Notes under the pieces: generated by a model
What the model saw: the letters and a program-made list of their open reading frames with translations, nothing else
What the model was told of the DNA's origin: nothing
The model's database searches: none
In this document: piece after piece, positions 8,208 to 16,716 of the stretch
How the letters are laid out: the number at the start of each line of letters is the position of its first letter
How positions within the stretch are numbered: position 1 is the stretch's first letter
Translations under genes and position numbers: made by a program
Assembly: GCA_013415865.1 (NCBI GenBank)
Contig: CP058896.1
Span: forward strand, 1,469,957-1,533,956
DNA from: Methanomassiliicoccales archaeon
GTDB taxonomy: Archaea; Thermoplasmatota; Thermoplasmata; Methanomassiliicoccales; UBA472
DNA: 64,000 bases
Direction of reading: 5' to 3'

Positions 8208-9278
8208 TCACCTCTTTCTTAATACGAACAAAGTTGCGACGGCCACTATGGCCACTCCTATACCGACCCCTACATACAGGACCATATCGTCACTCTCCGT
8301 GTTATCCGCCTGCACAGGTATCTCACCTGTGAAATATTCTGGATAGAACAGATTGGCAATGGCCCACAGACCGGTCATCGCATCTGGGCAATATGAGTTC
8401 CAGGTCTTGTTCAGCTTATAGACGACGATATCATCATCGCCTATAAGGCTCTTGAACTCATCAGCCGTGCCTGTATAATATCCATCTAGGAGGACAAACT
8501 CAGGCTCGAGCTGCAGGATCGCCGTGAAATCGGCCGAATAGGTAGGGACGGCCTTGGAGGTGTCATTGGCAACGTTGAATCCCCCGGCGGCGTTGATGAA
8601 ATCGACAGTTATCGACCCACCATTACCAAGCTTTAGAATGTTCGAGCTATAGCTGGCATACAGTGCCCTCACTTTCTCCGATGTTTCGTTTATACCATTC
8701 TCCTCAAGGGTCTCGGCAATGTAGGTCTTGACATAGGCCATTTGGTCCGATACATCATGCTCAGCACCGACCACGGTCTCTATGTCCTTCACGACCTGGA
8801 CGACCCCGTCATAGGACGTCGGATAGAAGGTCATCACTTTAAAGCCATACCCTTCAAGTTCTGTCCAGAGCTGGCTAAGATAACCGTAACCATATCCGAA
8901 TATCACATCCGTCGTCTTGTTCCATTCCCCATCGTCCACAAGTTTGAGCATATTTTGGATGACAGCGTCCTTGTTGCTGTTACTGACCGTGATGAACTTT
9001 TCAGATGATACGTTCTTGACCTCCATTATCCCGCTCTTCTCATAGGCAGAGGTCGCATCGAAGATGACAGCCTTATCGAGCTTCCCGATATCGACCAGGG
9101 TTTTGGTCGCAAAGGCCCCGAAAGCGGCCACATGGGTAGCTGGACCTGGTAGCACGATGGTCACGCCGCGCGAGTCTTTTATGACGATGTCGTGGCTCTC
9201 TTCCGCCGCAGTTATCGGTATCGTCCCTGTCAAAAGGGCCAATATTGCACAAATCGCTAGTATCTTCTTAGGTGTCAT
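8208..9278 (-). CDS. ABC importer substrate-binding protein, FecB/BtuF family, membrane anchored
   Basis: Periplasmic-binding-fold protein of the iron/cobamide class. It has an N-terminal signal segment (KKILAICAILALLTGTIPITAA) and a two-lobed solute-binding domain starting at DIVIKDSRGVTIVLPGPATH. A C-terminal hydrophobic helix with a terminal RKR (last 25 residues) should anchor it on the outer face of the membrane, as is usual in archaea. It is the first gene of the importer operon, 55 bp before the permease. Starts at 9302, 9284 and 9278 are possible; 9278 places the basic MTPKK directly before the hydrophobic core and has AGGT nine bases upstream. The substrate is not known. Confidence 0.88.
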   Translation of the reverse strand: MTPKKILAICAILALLTGTIPITAAEESHDIVIKDSRGVTIVLPGPATHVAAFGAFATKTLVDIGKLDKAVIFDATSAYEKSGIMEVKNVSSEKFITVSNSNKDAVIQNMLKLVDDGEWNKTTDVIFGYGYGYLSQLWTELEGYGFKVMTFYPTSYDGVVQVVKDIETVVGAEHDVSDQMAYVKTYIAETLEENGINETSEKVRALYASYSSNILKLGNGGSITVDFINAAGGFNVANDTSKAVPTYSADFTAILQLEPEFVLLDGYYTGTADEFKSLIGDDDIVVYKLNKTWNSYCPDAMTGLWAIANLFYPEYFTGEIPVQADNTESDDMVLYVGVGIGVAIVAVATLFVLRKR

Positions 9279-9410
9279 GGTCATACCTGTAAGAAGAAAC
9301 AATCAGTTATGCCATTGCATTATTTAACGATATTGAGATTTTCCTTTTGTGCCTCTTCCCTTTGATTCATCGACGACATTTTATCAGACACCGCCCCCTT
9401 ACTTCTGCCG

Positions 9411-9965
9411 ATGAGGATGAACAGGAGCGAATCATTATCGTTGGTCAGGGAACACGTGAAAAAGGAGGGCAACGTCAAGCACATGGTAGGTGTGGGGGCG
9501 GTCATGCACCATCTCGCTGAGAGATTGGGCGAAGACCCCGAGCTATGGGAGGTCGTTGGGATATTGCACGATATAGACTTTGAGATCTGTAAGGGAGCAG
9601 ACGATCATACCCTGAAGGCCAAGGAGATTTTGGAGGGCAGGGTCGATGACGGCATCATCGAGACCATTATGGCGCACAACCATGAACATACAAATATCAT
9701 GGTCGATACCAAGATAAAGAAGGCGCTGATCGCCAGCGACGCCGTCTCTGGACTTATCGTAGCATGCGCCCTGGTCATGCCCAGTAAAAAATTGGCGGAC
9801 GTGAGGCCCGAGTCCCTGATCAAGAAATTTAATTCAAAGGATTTTGCCAAAGGGGTCTCGAGGGAGAGGATCATGATGTGCAACGAACTAGAGGTCCCAT
9901 TGGAGGATTTCTTAAAGATCGCTTTGGAGGGGATGAGGTCCCGGTCTGAGGAGCTTGGTCTCTAA
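9411..9965 (+). CDS. HD-domain metal-dependent phosphohydrolase
   Basis: A 184-residue HD-superfamily protein of the archaeal HDIG-like type. The metal ligands can be traced as the His in GNVKHMVGV, the HD pair in GILHDIDFE, His residues in IMAHNHEH and the Asp in ALIASDAVSG. Such proteins hydrolyse phosphate esters of nucleotides or related small molecules, but the substrate of this subgroup is not known to me. The gene is divergent from the ABC importer. It starts at 9411 or at the second ATG at 9417. Confidence 0.85.
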   Translation: MRMNRSESLSLVREHVKKEGNVKHMVGVGAVMHHLAERLGEDPELWEVVGILHDIDFEICKGADDHTLKAKEILEGRVDDGIIETIMAHNHEHTNIMVDTKIKKALIASDAVSGLIVACALVMPSKKLADVRPESLIKKFNSKDFAKGVSRERIMMCNELEVPLEDFLKIALEGMRSRSEELGL

Positions 9966-10017
9966 GAGGGCCTTCGTTCATTATTTCTACCAACAACGCC
10001 TCTTCATCGTGATATAA

Positions 10018-10344
10018 ATGGTGACCAAGGTCAGGCTGAATACACCGATCTGCGATCATGGGACCGAGATAATCGCAAGGGCCATCGGAAGCGATACTTT
10101 GGTCGAGATCAGGTCAGATTGCAGATCCGTCCAGACGTATGCAGATAGGCTTGGAAGGGTCAGCATGGATGATATAATGGACCTAAAAGGCTCGAAGATC
10201 ATAGAACTTGCCAGCGATGTTGGCCTTACATCCACCTGTCTGGTGCCCGTCGCAGTTTATAATGCCTGTTGGGTCGAACATGGGATGATCTCGAGGAATC
10301 TAGCTCTTGCAAAGGAGAGATTATGCATCGAGTTCATCGAGTGA
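10018..10344 (+). CDS. DUF6951-like archaeal protein
   Basis: A 108-residue protein resembling a family seen in methanogens and relatives (DUF6951, my recollection). It has five cysteines (12, 35, 74, 84, 103); those in NTPICDHGTEI, SDCRS and TCLVPVAVYNACW look conserved and could bind a metal or cluster. There is no signal peptide or membrane segment. It sits between the HD hydrolase and the deacetylase, all on the same strand. The function is unknown. Confidence 0.65.
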   Translation: MVTKVRLNTPICDHGTEIIARAIGSDTLVEIRSDCRSVQTYADRLGRVSMDDIMDLKGSKIIELASDVGLTSTCLVPVAVYNACWVEHGMISRNLALAKERLCIEFIE

Positions 10345-10420
10345 ACGGTCCATTCTGCTTCCATCTCTTAGGTAACCGTTATCTAATCCCGCTCTCATCT
10401 GGATAAGGAGAATGAACTGA

Positions 10421-11500
10421 ATGTCTGGTAGGACCGCGTTCTTCTACTCGGATACGATGCTCAAGTATTACTTCGGACCCGAACATCCGTTCCAGCCGAT
10501 AAGATACCGGCGCATCTTCGATACCCTGACCGAGATCGGGGCCTTTGGTCCTAACCTGGTCCATCTAGACCCACCGATGGGCACCAGGGAATCGTTGAGG
10601 CTCGTTCATACTGACGAATACATCAATAGGATCGAAGAGGTCTGTCAAAGAGGGACTGGTTACCTAGATGGAGGAGATACGCCAATAACCGAGACACTTT
10701 TTGAGGGGGCCCTTGCTGTTACAGGCGCGACCGTTGCCTGCGTAGAGGCGGTCGAGAGCGGGGAGTTCCAACACGCCATGAATCCAGCCGGGGGCATGCA
10801 CCATGCAATGCCCGAAAGGGCCTCGGGCTTCTGCGTGTTCAATGATACGGCGATAGCTGCCAGGACAGCTCAAAAGAAATATGGGACCAAACGGATCGCG
10901 ATCATCGACATCGATGCCCATCACGGTGACGGTACCCAGGAGATATTTTACAATGAGGCCGTGCTCAAGATATCTTTCCACAGGTTTGGACAATATTTCT
11001 ATCCCAGGACCGGTGGGAGGGAGGACATCGGAAAGGGGAAAGGGAGGGGATATAACATAAACGTCCCTTTGCCCGGAGGAACACAGGACGACGTCTATCT
11101 TCGTGCATATGACAAGGTCGTCAAGGCCGCGCTGGACGCCTATAGACCTGAACTGATAATACACCAGTTCGGCACGGACGCCCATTTCGGTGACTGCTTG
11201 GTCGACCTGGGCCTTACCACAAAGGCCTATGAGAGGATCGCGGAGATGACCCACGACCTCGCCCACAAGCATAGTGATGGCAACTATGTCGTGACGGGAG
11301 GAGGGGGCTACAACATCGAGGCGGTGAGGAGGACCTGGGCCATCGTGGCTTGCACGGTATCGGGCGCCTATCCGTATGACCCAGAGGCCCTACATCATCT
11401 ACAGGACTCTCAGATAAACCAGAGGTCCAATTATCATAGGGAAGAGGTAGAAGAGGTCGTCGATTATATCCTGAGGGAGGTCATCCCCCTTATCAAATGA
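10421..11500 (+). CDS. Histone-deacetylase-family protein (AcuC/HDAC-like)
   Basis: A 359-residue arginase-fold deacetylase. The class I HDAC charge-relay histidines are H127 and H128 (GGMHHAMP). Zinc ligands are D165 and H167 (DIDAHHGD) and D253 (FGTDAHFGD). The transition-state tyrosine is Y297 in TGGGGYN. Members deacetylate lysines (for example acetyl-CoA synthetase regulation by AcuC) or small polyamines; in archaea targets may include Alba-type chromatin proteins. No cognate acetyltransferase or histone gene is in the window. The catalytic set is complete, so activity is expected. Confidence 0.93.
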   Translation: MSGRTAFFYSDTMLKYYFGPEHPFQPIRYRRIFDTLTEIGAFGPNLVHLDPPMGTRESLRLVHTDEYINRIEEVCQRGTGYLDGGDTPITETLFEGALAVTGATVACVEAVESGEFQHAMNPAGGMHHAMPERASGFCVFNDTAIAARTAQKKYGTKRIAIIDIDAHHGDGTQEIFYNEAVLKISFHRFGQYFYPRTGGREDIGKGKGRGYNINVPLPGGTQDDVYLRAYDKVVKAALDAYRPELIIHQFGTDAHFGDCLVDLGLTTKAYERIAEMTHDLAHKHSDGNYVVTGGGGYNIEAVRRTWAIVACTVSGAYPYDPEALHHLQDSQINQRSNYHREEVEEVVDYILREVIPLIK

Positions 11501-12121
11501 TCATCGTGCCTTTTCAGTTCTGTCGATCCAGTCTCTTACCGTCTCACCCTCTTTCGTCAAGACCATCTTACCGACCCCCTCCTCGAACTTGATGAGGCCC
11601 AAGGTCTTAAGAGCTAGGAGCGCAGACTTAAGCTCGGTATCCTTCTTTGAGGAGGGGTCGATCCTTGAAGGCTCTATTCCGCTCCCTACGATCTTCAGTG
11701 CCTCCTTTTGCCTTGATGTCAGCCGTTCGCCGATCGTGACGTTCTTTAGCACAGGGAGTTTCATCACCTTTTCATCGACATAATATGATACAACTCCTTC
11801 ATTGAACGCTGCCAGCAGGGCCGCATCGCTCAGCAATGGAAGCCCTCCGCTTATGTTCATTTGGACTTCGTTGCCTTTGCTTCTCAGTTCACGGATCAGA
11901 GCGATCATCGTCTCGAAGCTCTTCGCAAAATTGAAGACATCGATGGTTATGGTGCGCACAGGGGTCCTGAGAGCGTTACAAATCTCGACAAGCCTCAGAT
12001 AAGCGTCCAGCTGGGTATTGTCAACGCCGGTGACGATTATCATCTCATCATGATTTATGGATCGCATGGCGTCGATGATCTTCCGGTCATCGAAGCCGAA
12101 GGTACAAATCAGCGAGCGCAT
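11501..12121 (-). CDS. CARF-like domain plus winged helix, second of a tandem pair
   Basis: A 206-residue protein. The N-terminal 120 residues form a Rossmann-like CARF domain: strand-loop LICTFGFDDR at the start and the ligand-loop motif MNISGGLPLLSDAALL at about 93. The C-terminal 75 residues are a winged-helix domain (LTSRQKEALKIV onwards). The architecture is that of Csa3-type regulators, which respond to cyclic oligoadenylates in type III CRISPR systems. Its start lies one base after the stop of the upstream paralogue, so the two are coupled. No cas gene or array lies in the window, so the ligand may differ. Confidence 0.8.
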   Translation of the reverse strand: MRSLICTFGFDDRKIIDAMRSINHDEMIIVTGVDNTQLDAYLRLVEICNALRTPVRTITIDVFNFAKSFETMIALIRELRSKGNEVQMNISGGLPLLSDAALLAAFNEGVVSYYVDEKVMKLPVLKNVTIGERLTSRQKEALKIVGSGIEPSRIDPSSKKDTELKSALLALKTLGLIKFEEGVGKMVLTKEGETVRDWIDRTEKAR

Positions 12122-12122
12122 C

Positions 12123-12764
12123 TCATCGCCTCAACAGGAGCTCCATCGATTCATCAGCTCTGATCACTTTTTCCCTACTGTCATCTTTTTTTGTTTCCAG
12201 GCGCACAGCTCCCTTTTCCAATAAATTCTTAATGTGATGGTTTATCGTCGCCTTGTGCATCCTGAGCTCCTTTGACAGATCCGCTTGTGTCAATTCCCGG
12301 TCCTTGTTCGCCAGCAAATGATCGAGAAGCTTCTTCTGCACATCGGTCAGCATGTCAGAGTATCTTATCTGGAGCATCGGAAGAGGAATTTCTTCCATAG
12401 TATTATCATGGACATAGACGGCATTCAGACCTTCCAGCGTACAGACGAGCAATGCAGAGGCGCTCATTATCCTCGTCCCGCCAGCGATATTGAAGACCCA
12501 TATGTTGTCCCCGGCCCCTCTGATCTCTAAGATCTCATCTTGAATGGCCCTTGCGACCATAATGAAATCATATGCGTTCGGGATCTCCCTGTCCACGAAC
12601 TTCACGCTCATGGCCTCACATAACGCACAGACCTCGGTCGCAGCACCCCTTGACCTCTCATGATCACTATGGAAAACCACCACTTTATCCAGGCTTTTCG
12701 TGGACCTTATCGTCGGTATTAGCGTCTCTGGTCGGAATCCTAGCGTTCCCAAAACGACTACCAT
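12123..12764 (-). CDS. CARF-domain winged-helix regulator (Csa3-like), first of a tandem pair
   Basis: A 213-residue protein with an N-terminal CARF domain (VVVLGTLGFRPETL; ligand loop FNIAGGTRIMSASALL) and a C-terminal winged helix. The recognition region AELTQ-like segment reads LTQADLSKELRMHKATINHH. CARF domains bind cyclic oligonucleotides; the fused DNA-binding domain implies transcriptional control. A GGGG Shine-Dalgarno-like run lies 4-5 bases before the ATG and a TATA-like stretch at 12822-12836. It is co-transcribed with its paralogue and sits just downstream of tRNA-Asp. Confidence 0.85.
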   Translation of the reverse strand: MVVVLGTLGFRPETLIPTIRSTKSLDKVVVFHSDHERSRGAATEVCALCEAMSVKFVDREIPNAYDFIMVARAIQDEILEIRGAGDNIWVFNIAGGTRIMSASALLVCTLEGLNAVYVHDNTMEEIPLPMLQIRYSDMLTDVQKKLLDHLLANKDRELTQADLSKELRMHKATINHHIKNLLEKGAVRLETKKDDSREKVIRADESMELLLRR

Positions 12765-12821
12765 TTTTCCCCCTACGGGATAATCATGAGCTCAGTTAAT
12801 TGATTTTGTTCAGACGGTATC

Positions 12822-12870
12822 AAAAAATATAATATCGTAGAAATTCGAGACACATACAACAAAAACATAC
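12822..12870 (-). promoter_or_regulatory. Promoter region of the CARF pair with repeated ACATAC
   Basis: Read on the minus strand, GATATTATATTTTTT (12822-12836) is a good TATA candidate for the gene starting at 12764, implying a leader of about 30-40 bases. Upstream, the hexamer ACATAC occurs twice at 12852-12857 and 12865-12870, 13 bp apart in direct orientation, between this promoter and the 3' end of tRNA-Asp. It could be an operator for the encoded winged-helix proteins; this is inference. Confidence 0.35.
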
Positions 12871-12882
12871 AAATGGACATTG

Positions 12883-12958
12883 TGGCGCCCTGGTCGGGAT
12901 TTGAACCCGAGTCGAAGCCTCGACAGGGCTTCATGATAGGCCGCTACACTACCAGGGC
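12883..12958 (-). tRNA. tRNA-Asp (GTC), CCA encoded
   Basis: On the minus strand the acceptor GCCCTGG (12952-12958) pairs with CCAGGGC (12887-12893). The anticodon stem AAGCC/GGCTT encloses the loop CTGTCGA with anticodon GTC. The T-arm loop GTTCAAATC is present, and discriminator G plus CCA are encoded (12883-12886). No intron is seen. A TATA-like ATATATA at 12985-12995 lies about 30 bp upstream. Asp and, through GatCAB chemistry elsewhere, related tRNAs connect to aspS and gatCAB in this window. Confidence 0.97.
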
Positions 12959-13057
12959 AGTTGCTTTTCACCCCAACATGATTCTGATATATATGACTTA
13001 AGGTTTTGAAAGAAAAAAACAGTCCCCCTATCATTGACCGTAGGTCATCCAGAAAGG

Positions 13058-13065
13058 TATTTATC
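13058..13065 (+). promoter_or_regulatory. TATA box of the CBS-ParB gene
   Basis: TATTTATC lies about 50 bp before the ATG at 13110, so transcription should begin near 13085-13090 with a leader of roughly 20-25 bases. It is separate from the divergent tRNA-Asp promoter at 12985-12995. Confidence 0.4.
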
Positions 13066-13109
13066 TACACCCTGCTTCAACATAATGCCCCTAGCGCCCG
13101 GGGCGAGCG

Positions 13110-13949
13110 ATGGTAAGGATGGTCGAGAGGAAACCAAAGGTCGAGGACTATATGGTGAGGGACGTTCAGTATATCCCCTGCAACTACACAGTGAAACAGG
13201 CGATCGAGCGGTTGATCTCGACCGAGTTCCATGGGATGCCAGTATGTGATGATGGGATCCTTGTTGGCTTCATCACGTCCAAAGAGCTCCTCAGGGCAGC
13301 AAACAGACCTGATGACCTGGTGTTCGACATCATGAGGAAGGGAACGTACACGGTAACTCCGGAGATGGACCTTGATGATGCGGCCAGGATATTGTTCAGA
13401 TACGGACTGAGGAATGTACCAGTCATTGATCCGGAAGGGCGCCTGATCGGTATAATTTCAAATCTGGATATCGTAAGGTCGCATATCGAAAGAGCGACAC
13501 CGAACAAAGTGGCGATGATCAAGAACTTCCTAGAGGCAAAGCATGGCATAACCATTACGGTCAGACGGAGGGTGATACCAGTCGAGGCCTTGAGGCCCAC
13601 CCAGCATGAAGTATATGCCGACGAGCTCCTGGGTAGGAAGGAGGAGATCAAACGGGGACTGGTGGAGCCTTTGATAGTCATAGATAAAGGCAAATATTTT
13701 GTTCTTGTAGACGGTCATCATCGAGCATTGGCATCGAAGCAGATGGGCGTGCGTCAATTTTCCGCCTTCGTACTTGAATTGAGCAAGGACATCGACCTTG
13801 GGATGGAGAAGGTCGCGGATGAGCTTGGACTGAGGACCTTGGACGATGTCAGGATCATCGAGGGTTCTCATCACCCTCTGGTTGAAATAACTACAAGGCT
13901 GTTGAAGGATGAAAAGAAAAAGATAGAGGACAGGGTCAACGGTCATTGA
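13110..13949 (+). CDS. CBS-pair protein fused to a ParB-like domain
   Basis: A 279-residue protein. Residues 5-130 are two CBS motifs (VEDYMVRDV...MPVCDDGILVGFIT and YTVTPEMDLDDAARI...IGIISNLD), an adenosyl-ligand-binding module. Residues about 150-235 resemble the ParB/Srx nuclease-like domain, with VIPVEALRPTQHE, EEIKRGLVEPLIV and the signature VDGHHRALA. ParB domains of this type bind or hydrolyse CTP; the CBS module could make that respond to AMP, ATP or SAM. There is no ParA partner or parS-like repeat nearby, so plasmid-style partition is unlikely. The start is 13110 or 13119. Confidence 0.85.
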   Translation: MVRMVERKPKVEDYMVRDVQYIPCNYTVKQAIERLISTEFHGMPVCDDGILVGFITSKELLRAANRPDDLVFDIMRKGTYTVTPEMDLDDAARILFRYGLRNVPVIDPEGRLIGIISNLDIVRSHIERATPNKVAMIKNFLEAKHGITITVRRRVIPVEALRPTQHEVYADELLGRKEEIKRGLVEPLIVIDKGKYFVLVDGHHRALASKQMGVRQFSAFVLELSKDIDLGMEKVADELGLRTLDDVRIIEGSHHPLVEITTRLLKDEKKKIEDRVNGH

Positions 13950-14025
13950 GGTCATCAAAGGAAATACATTATGAATAATTATATATCATTATTATAAAAA
14001 TTATAAAAATATTATAAAAAGGATT

Positions 14026-16338
14026 TTAAAGGTTCTTCCTGGCACCCTCGAGCAATATACGCTGTTCTGCTGATGCGATGATGGAGATCGTATCGATCAC
14101 CGAGTCGGGGTTGAGGCTTATCGTGTCGATCCCTGCCTTAACTAGGAACTCGGAGAACTCAGGGTATACAGAAGGTGCCTGGCCGCATATTCCGACCGTC
14201 CTCCCCTTCTTATGCGCGGCGTCTATCAGGATCTTGATGGCCCTTTTGATCGCCTCGTTCCTCTCATCGAAGTAGCCCATCTTGCCGAGCACCTCGGAGT
14301 CCCGGTCCGCCCCCATCGTCAACTGCGTCAGATCGTTACTTCCGATGCTGAAACCGTCGCACCAATCAGAGAACTCCTCGGCCATGAATATATTGCATGG
14401 GATCTCCGCCATCAGATATAATTTGAAATCGCGGTTGCGCTCCAGTCCGACATCCGACATAATGGCCGTTATCTTCTTCAGCTCTTCGATCGTCCTAACG
14501 AATGGAAGCATGATGTGGACGTTCTTGAGACCCATCTCCTCCCGGACCTTCTTTATCGCTTTCAGCTCCTGTTTGAAAGCCTCTTTGTAGGAATCAGACA
14601 CATACCTCGAGCAACCTCTCCAGCCGATCATTGGGTTCTGCTCTTTCGGCTCATACTTCTCGCCGCCCTTCATGTCCCTGTATTCATTTGTTTTGAAATC
14701 CGAGGTCCGAAGGATCACGGGCCTTGGATAGAACTCCTTTGCCACCATCGCGATCCCGTCGGCGAGCTTATCGACAAGCTCTTGCTGCCTCCCTTTTTCA
14801 ATAAGGGCACATGGATGCTCTTGGATATATGATGTGAACAAGAACTCTATGCGCATGAGGCCGACCCCAGACACAGGGAGCTTGGCATACTCTGCCGCCT
14901 TGTGTGGTACTCCTATATTGACATAGATCTTCGTTCCGGTCACTGGCACGGCCCTTCCCACCGGGACCACGACCTTTTCCTTTTTCTCCTCCACAGGTTT
15001 TTCCTCAGCGCCCTCAAAGACGACCCCTGTGCTTCCATCGACGGTGACGATAGTGCCATCCTTCACCTTGTGCGTAATATCGCCCGTACCGACGATGCAA
15101 GGGATGCCCAGCTCCCTCGCGACAATTGCTGCATGGCATGTCATCCCACCCTCGTCCGTGATGATGGCCGAAGCCCTTGTCATCGCTGGGACCATGTCCG
15201 GTGATGTCATGACGGTGACCATGACATCACCGTTCTTGACAACCTCAAGGTTCATCTCGTCCGAGACTATCTTCACAGCTCCACTGGCCTTGCCTGGACT
15301 TGCTGCAAGACCCTTGGCAATTATCTTGAGCCCTTTTTTCAGCTCGGCCTCATCTTTTTGTTTGGGGGCTTTCCCCCCGTTCCCCTTCAATGTCGTGACA
15401 GGCCTGGCCTGGACGATGAAAAACTCCCCATCCTCATAACACCATTCTATGTCCATTGGCTTATCGTAATGAACCTCGATCTCATTCCCGATCCTGGCAA
15501 GGTCCAGGATTTGCTCGTCGTTGAGCTTTTGCTCGTTCCAAAGCTTCTCTGGAATGTTCTCTTTGACAGTATCCCCGACCTTCCCCCTCACATATTTCCA
15601 GGTCTGCTTGGACACCTTCTTACTGATCAGCTTATTATGGAACTTATCGACCACGTAGGTGTCTGGTGTTACCTTTCCCCCGACAATGGCCTCCCCAAGT
15701 CCATATCCCGCTTCTATGATGATGTGTGGCATCTCTGAGTTAGGGTCGACCGTGAACATTATGCCAGAGACCTCAGAGTTAACCATCTTTTGGACCACTA
15801 CGGCCAACTTTACCTTCGAATGCTCGAAACCCTTGCTCACGCGATATGATATCGCGCGAGGGGTGAAGAGCGAGGACCAGCATTTCTTGACCTTGTCGAT
15901 CAGCTCATCTTCAGAGTGCACATTGAGATACGTGTCCTGTTGACCAGCGAAGCTGGCCGTGGGCAAATCTTCAGCTGTCGCACTGGACCTGACCGCCACA
16001 AGTCCGGGCTTCTTCCCCTTCCACATCTTTTGATAACTTGTCCTTATCTCCGAGACCAGGTCATCCGGTATCGGCACTTCCTCGAAGAGCCTCCGTATTG
16101 CTTGCGATGCATTCTGTAAGGAGCTCTCAGAGCTAACATCCACCTGGTCCATTATCTCATGGACCTTCTTCTCGATCCCGCTTGTCTGCAGAAAATAATC
16201 ATATGATTCTGTTGTCAGAACAAATCCTGGAGGCACATTGAACCCGGCAGTAACAAGCTCGCCCAGGTTGGCCCCCTTGCCACCAGCGATCGGGATATCG
16301 TCCTTGCTCAGTTCAGAGATCTCAACTATCCTGTTCAT
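14026..16338 (-). CDS. ppsA: Phosphoenolpyruvate synthase
   Basis: A 770-residue enzyme that converts pyruvate, ATP and water to PEP, AMP and phosphate, feeding gluconeogenesis. The N-terminal ATP-grasp domain starts at GGKGANLGEL and includes AVRSSATAEDLPTASFAGQQ. The swivelling phosphohistidine domain contains GGMTCHAAIVAREL. The C-terminal TIM-barrel PEP-binding domain ends with SIGSNDLTQLTMGADRDS and the catalytic Cys in GICGQAPS. The length is normal. It is transcribed away from porGDAB, whose product makes pyruvate, so the two divergent units form a C2-C3 entry node. A TATA-like box at about 16418-16428 is on this strand. Confidence 0.97.
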   Translation of the reverse strand: MNRIVEISELSKDDIPIAGGKGANLGELVTAGFNVPPGFVLTTESYDYFLQTSGIEKKVHEIMDQVDVSSESSLQNASQAIRRLFEEVPIPDDLVSEIRTSYQKMWKGKKPGLVAVRSSATAEDLPTASFAGQQDTYLNVHSEDELIDKVKKCWSSLFTPRAISYRVSKGFEHSKVKLAVVVQKMVNSEVSGIMFTVDPNSEMPHIIIEAGYGLGEAIVGGKVTPDTYVVDKFHNKLISKKVSKQTWKYVRGKVGDTVKENIPEKLWNEQKLNDEQILDLARIGNEIEVHYDKPMDIEWCYEDGEFFIVQARPVTTLKGNGGKAPKQKDEAELKKGLKIIAKGLAASPGKASGAVKIVSDEMNLEVVKNGDVMVTVMTSPDMVPAMTRASAIITDEGGMTCHAAIVARELGIPCIVGTGDITHKVKDGTIVTVDGSTGVVFEGAEEKPVEEKKEKVVVPVGRAVPVTGTKIYVNIGVPHKAAEYAKLPVSGVGLMRIEFLFTSYIQEHPCALIEKGRQQELVDKLADGIAMVAKEFYPRPVILRTSDFKTNEYRDMKGGEKYEPKEQNPMIGWRGCSRYVSDSYKEAFKQELKAIKKVREEMGLKNVHIMLPFVRTIEELKKITAIMSDVGLERNRDFKLYLMAEIPCNIFMAEEFSDWCDGFSIGSNDLTQLTMGADRDSEVLGKMGYFDERNEAIKRAIKILIDAAHKKGRTVGICGQAPSVYPEFSEFLVKAGIDTISLNPDSVIDTISIIASAEQRILLEGARKNL

Positions 16339-16716
16339 CCATCCATCTCCCCATCTGAATCGGTCCCCAAGACAATTGCGACATCCATTGGGGGGCCCTG
16401 TTTCCCAATTTGCACGATAGTAAATAAGCTTTCTTGATTTGTAGTTACATATTTTTGTTGTTGCTCAATCAGTATGATTATCTATCTGGTGATAGTGACC
16501 AATATTATATTGATAGGACAGTTCATGGTTCAATGCTAGCCTTTGTCAGGCAAGGTCGCAGAAATAATCCGAATTCACAGGCGCTCATCATAAAATGTTA
16601 TCTTATCCCCATTATTTCTATTGTTATTCGTAAAATATGTTAAAAAATTCGTAAAGAAATTAATGGAAATATTATATATGATGACCTTTTTCTGGTTGGA
16701 TATACGGTGGATTCCT
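16339..16716. other. AT-rich intergenic region between ppsA and porGDAB
   Basis: A 378-base gap carrying two divergent promoters. On the minus strand TTATTTACTAT near 16420 fits ppsA. On the plus strand ATTATATATG at 16671-16680 fits porG. Short frames exist but none has coding-like composition or a ribosome site. I see no RNA gene in it. Confidence 0.5.

Noticed and set aside
11501-12764. Orphan CARF genes taken as the edge of a CRISPR-Cas locus
   Set aside because: No direct-repeat array and no Cas protein motifs are present on either side; neighbours are HDAC, tRNA-Asp and CBS-ParB.
12883-12958. tRNA-Asp as an integration site for an island
   Set aside because: No repeated copy of the tRNA 3' end, integrase or compositional break was found downstream.
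16434-16643. 69-codon frame in the ppsA-porG gap
   Set aside because: AT-rich composition unlike the genes around it, no ribosome site and no family; the region is better explained as divergent promoters.
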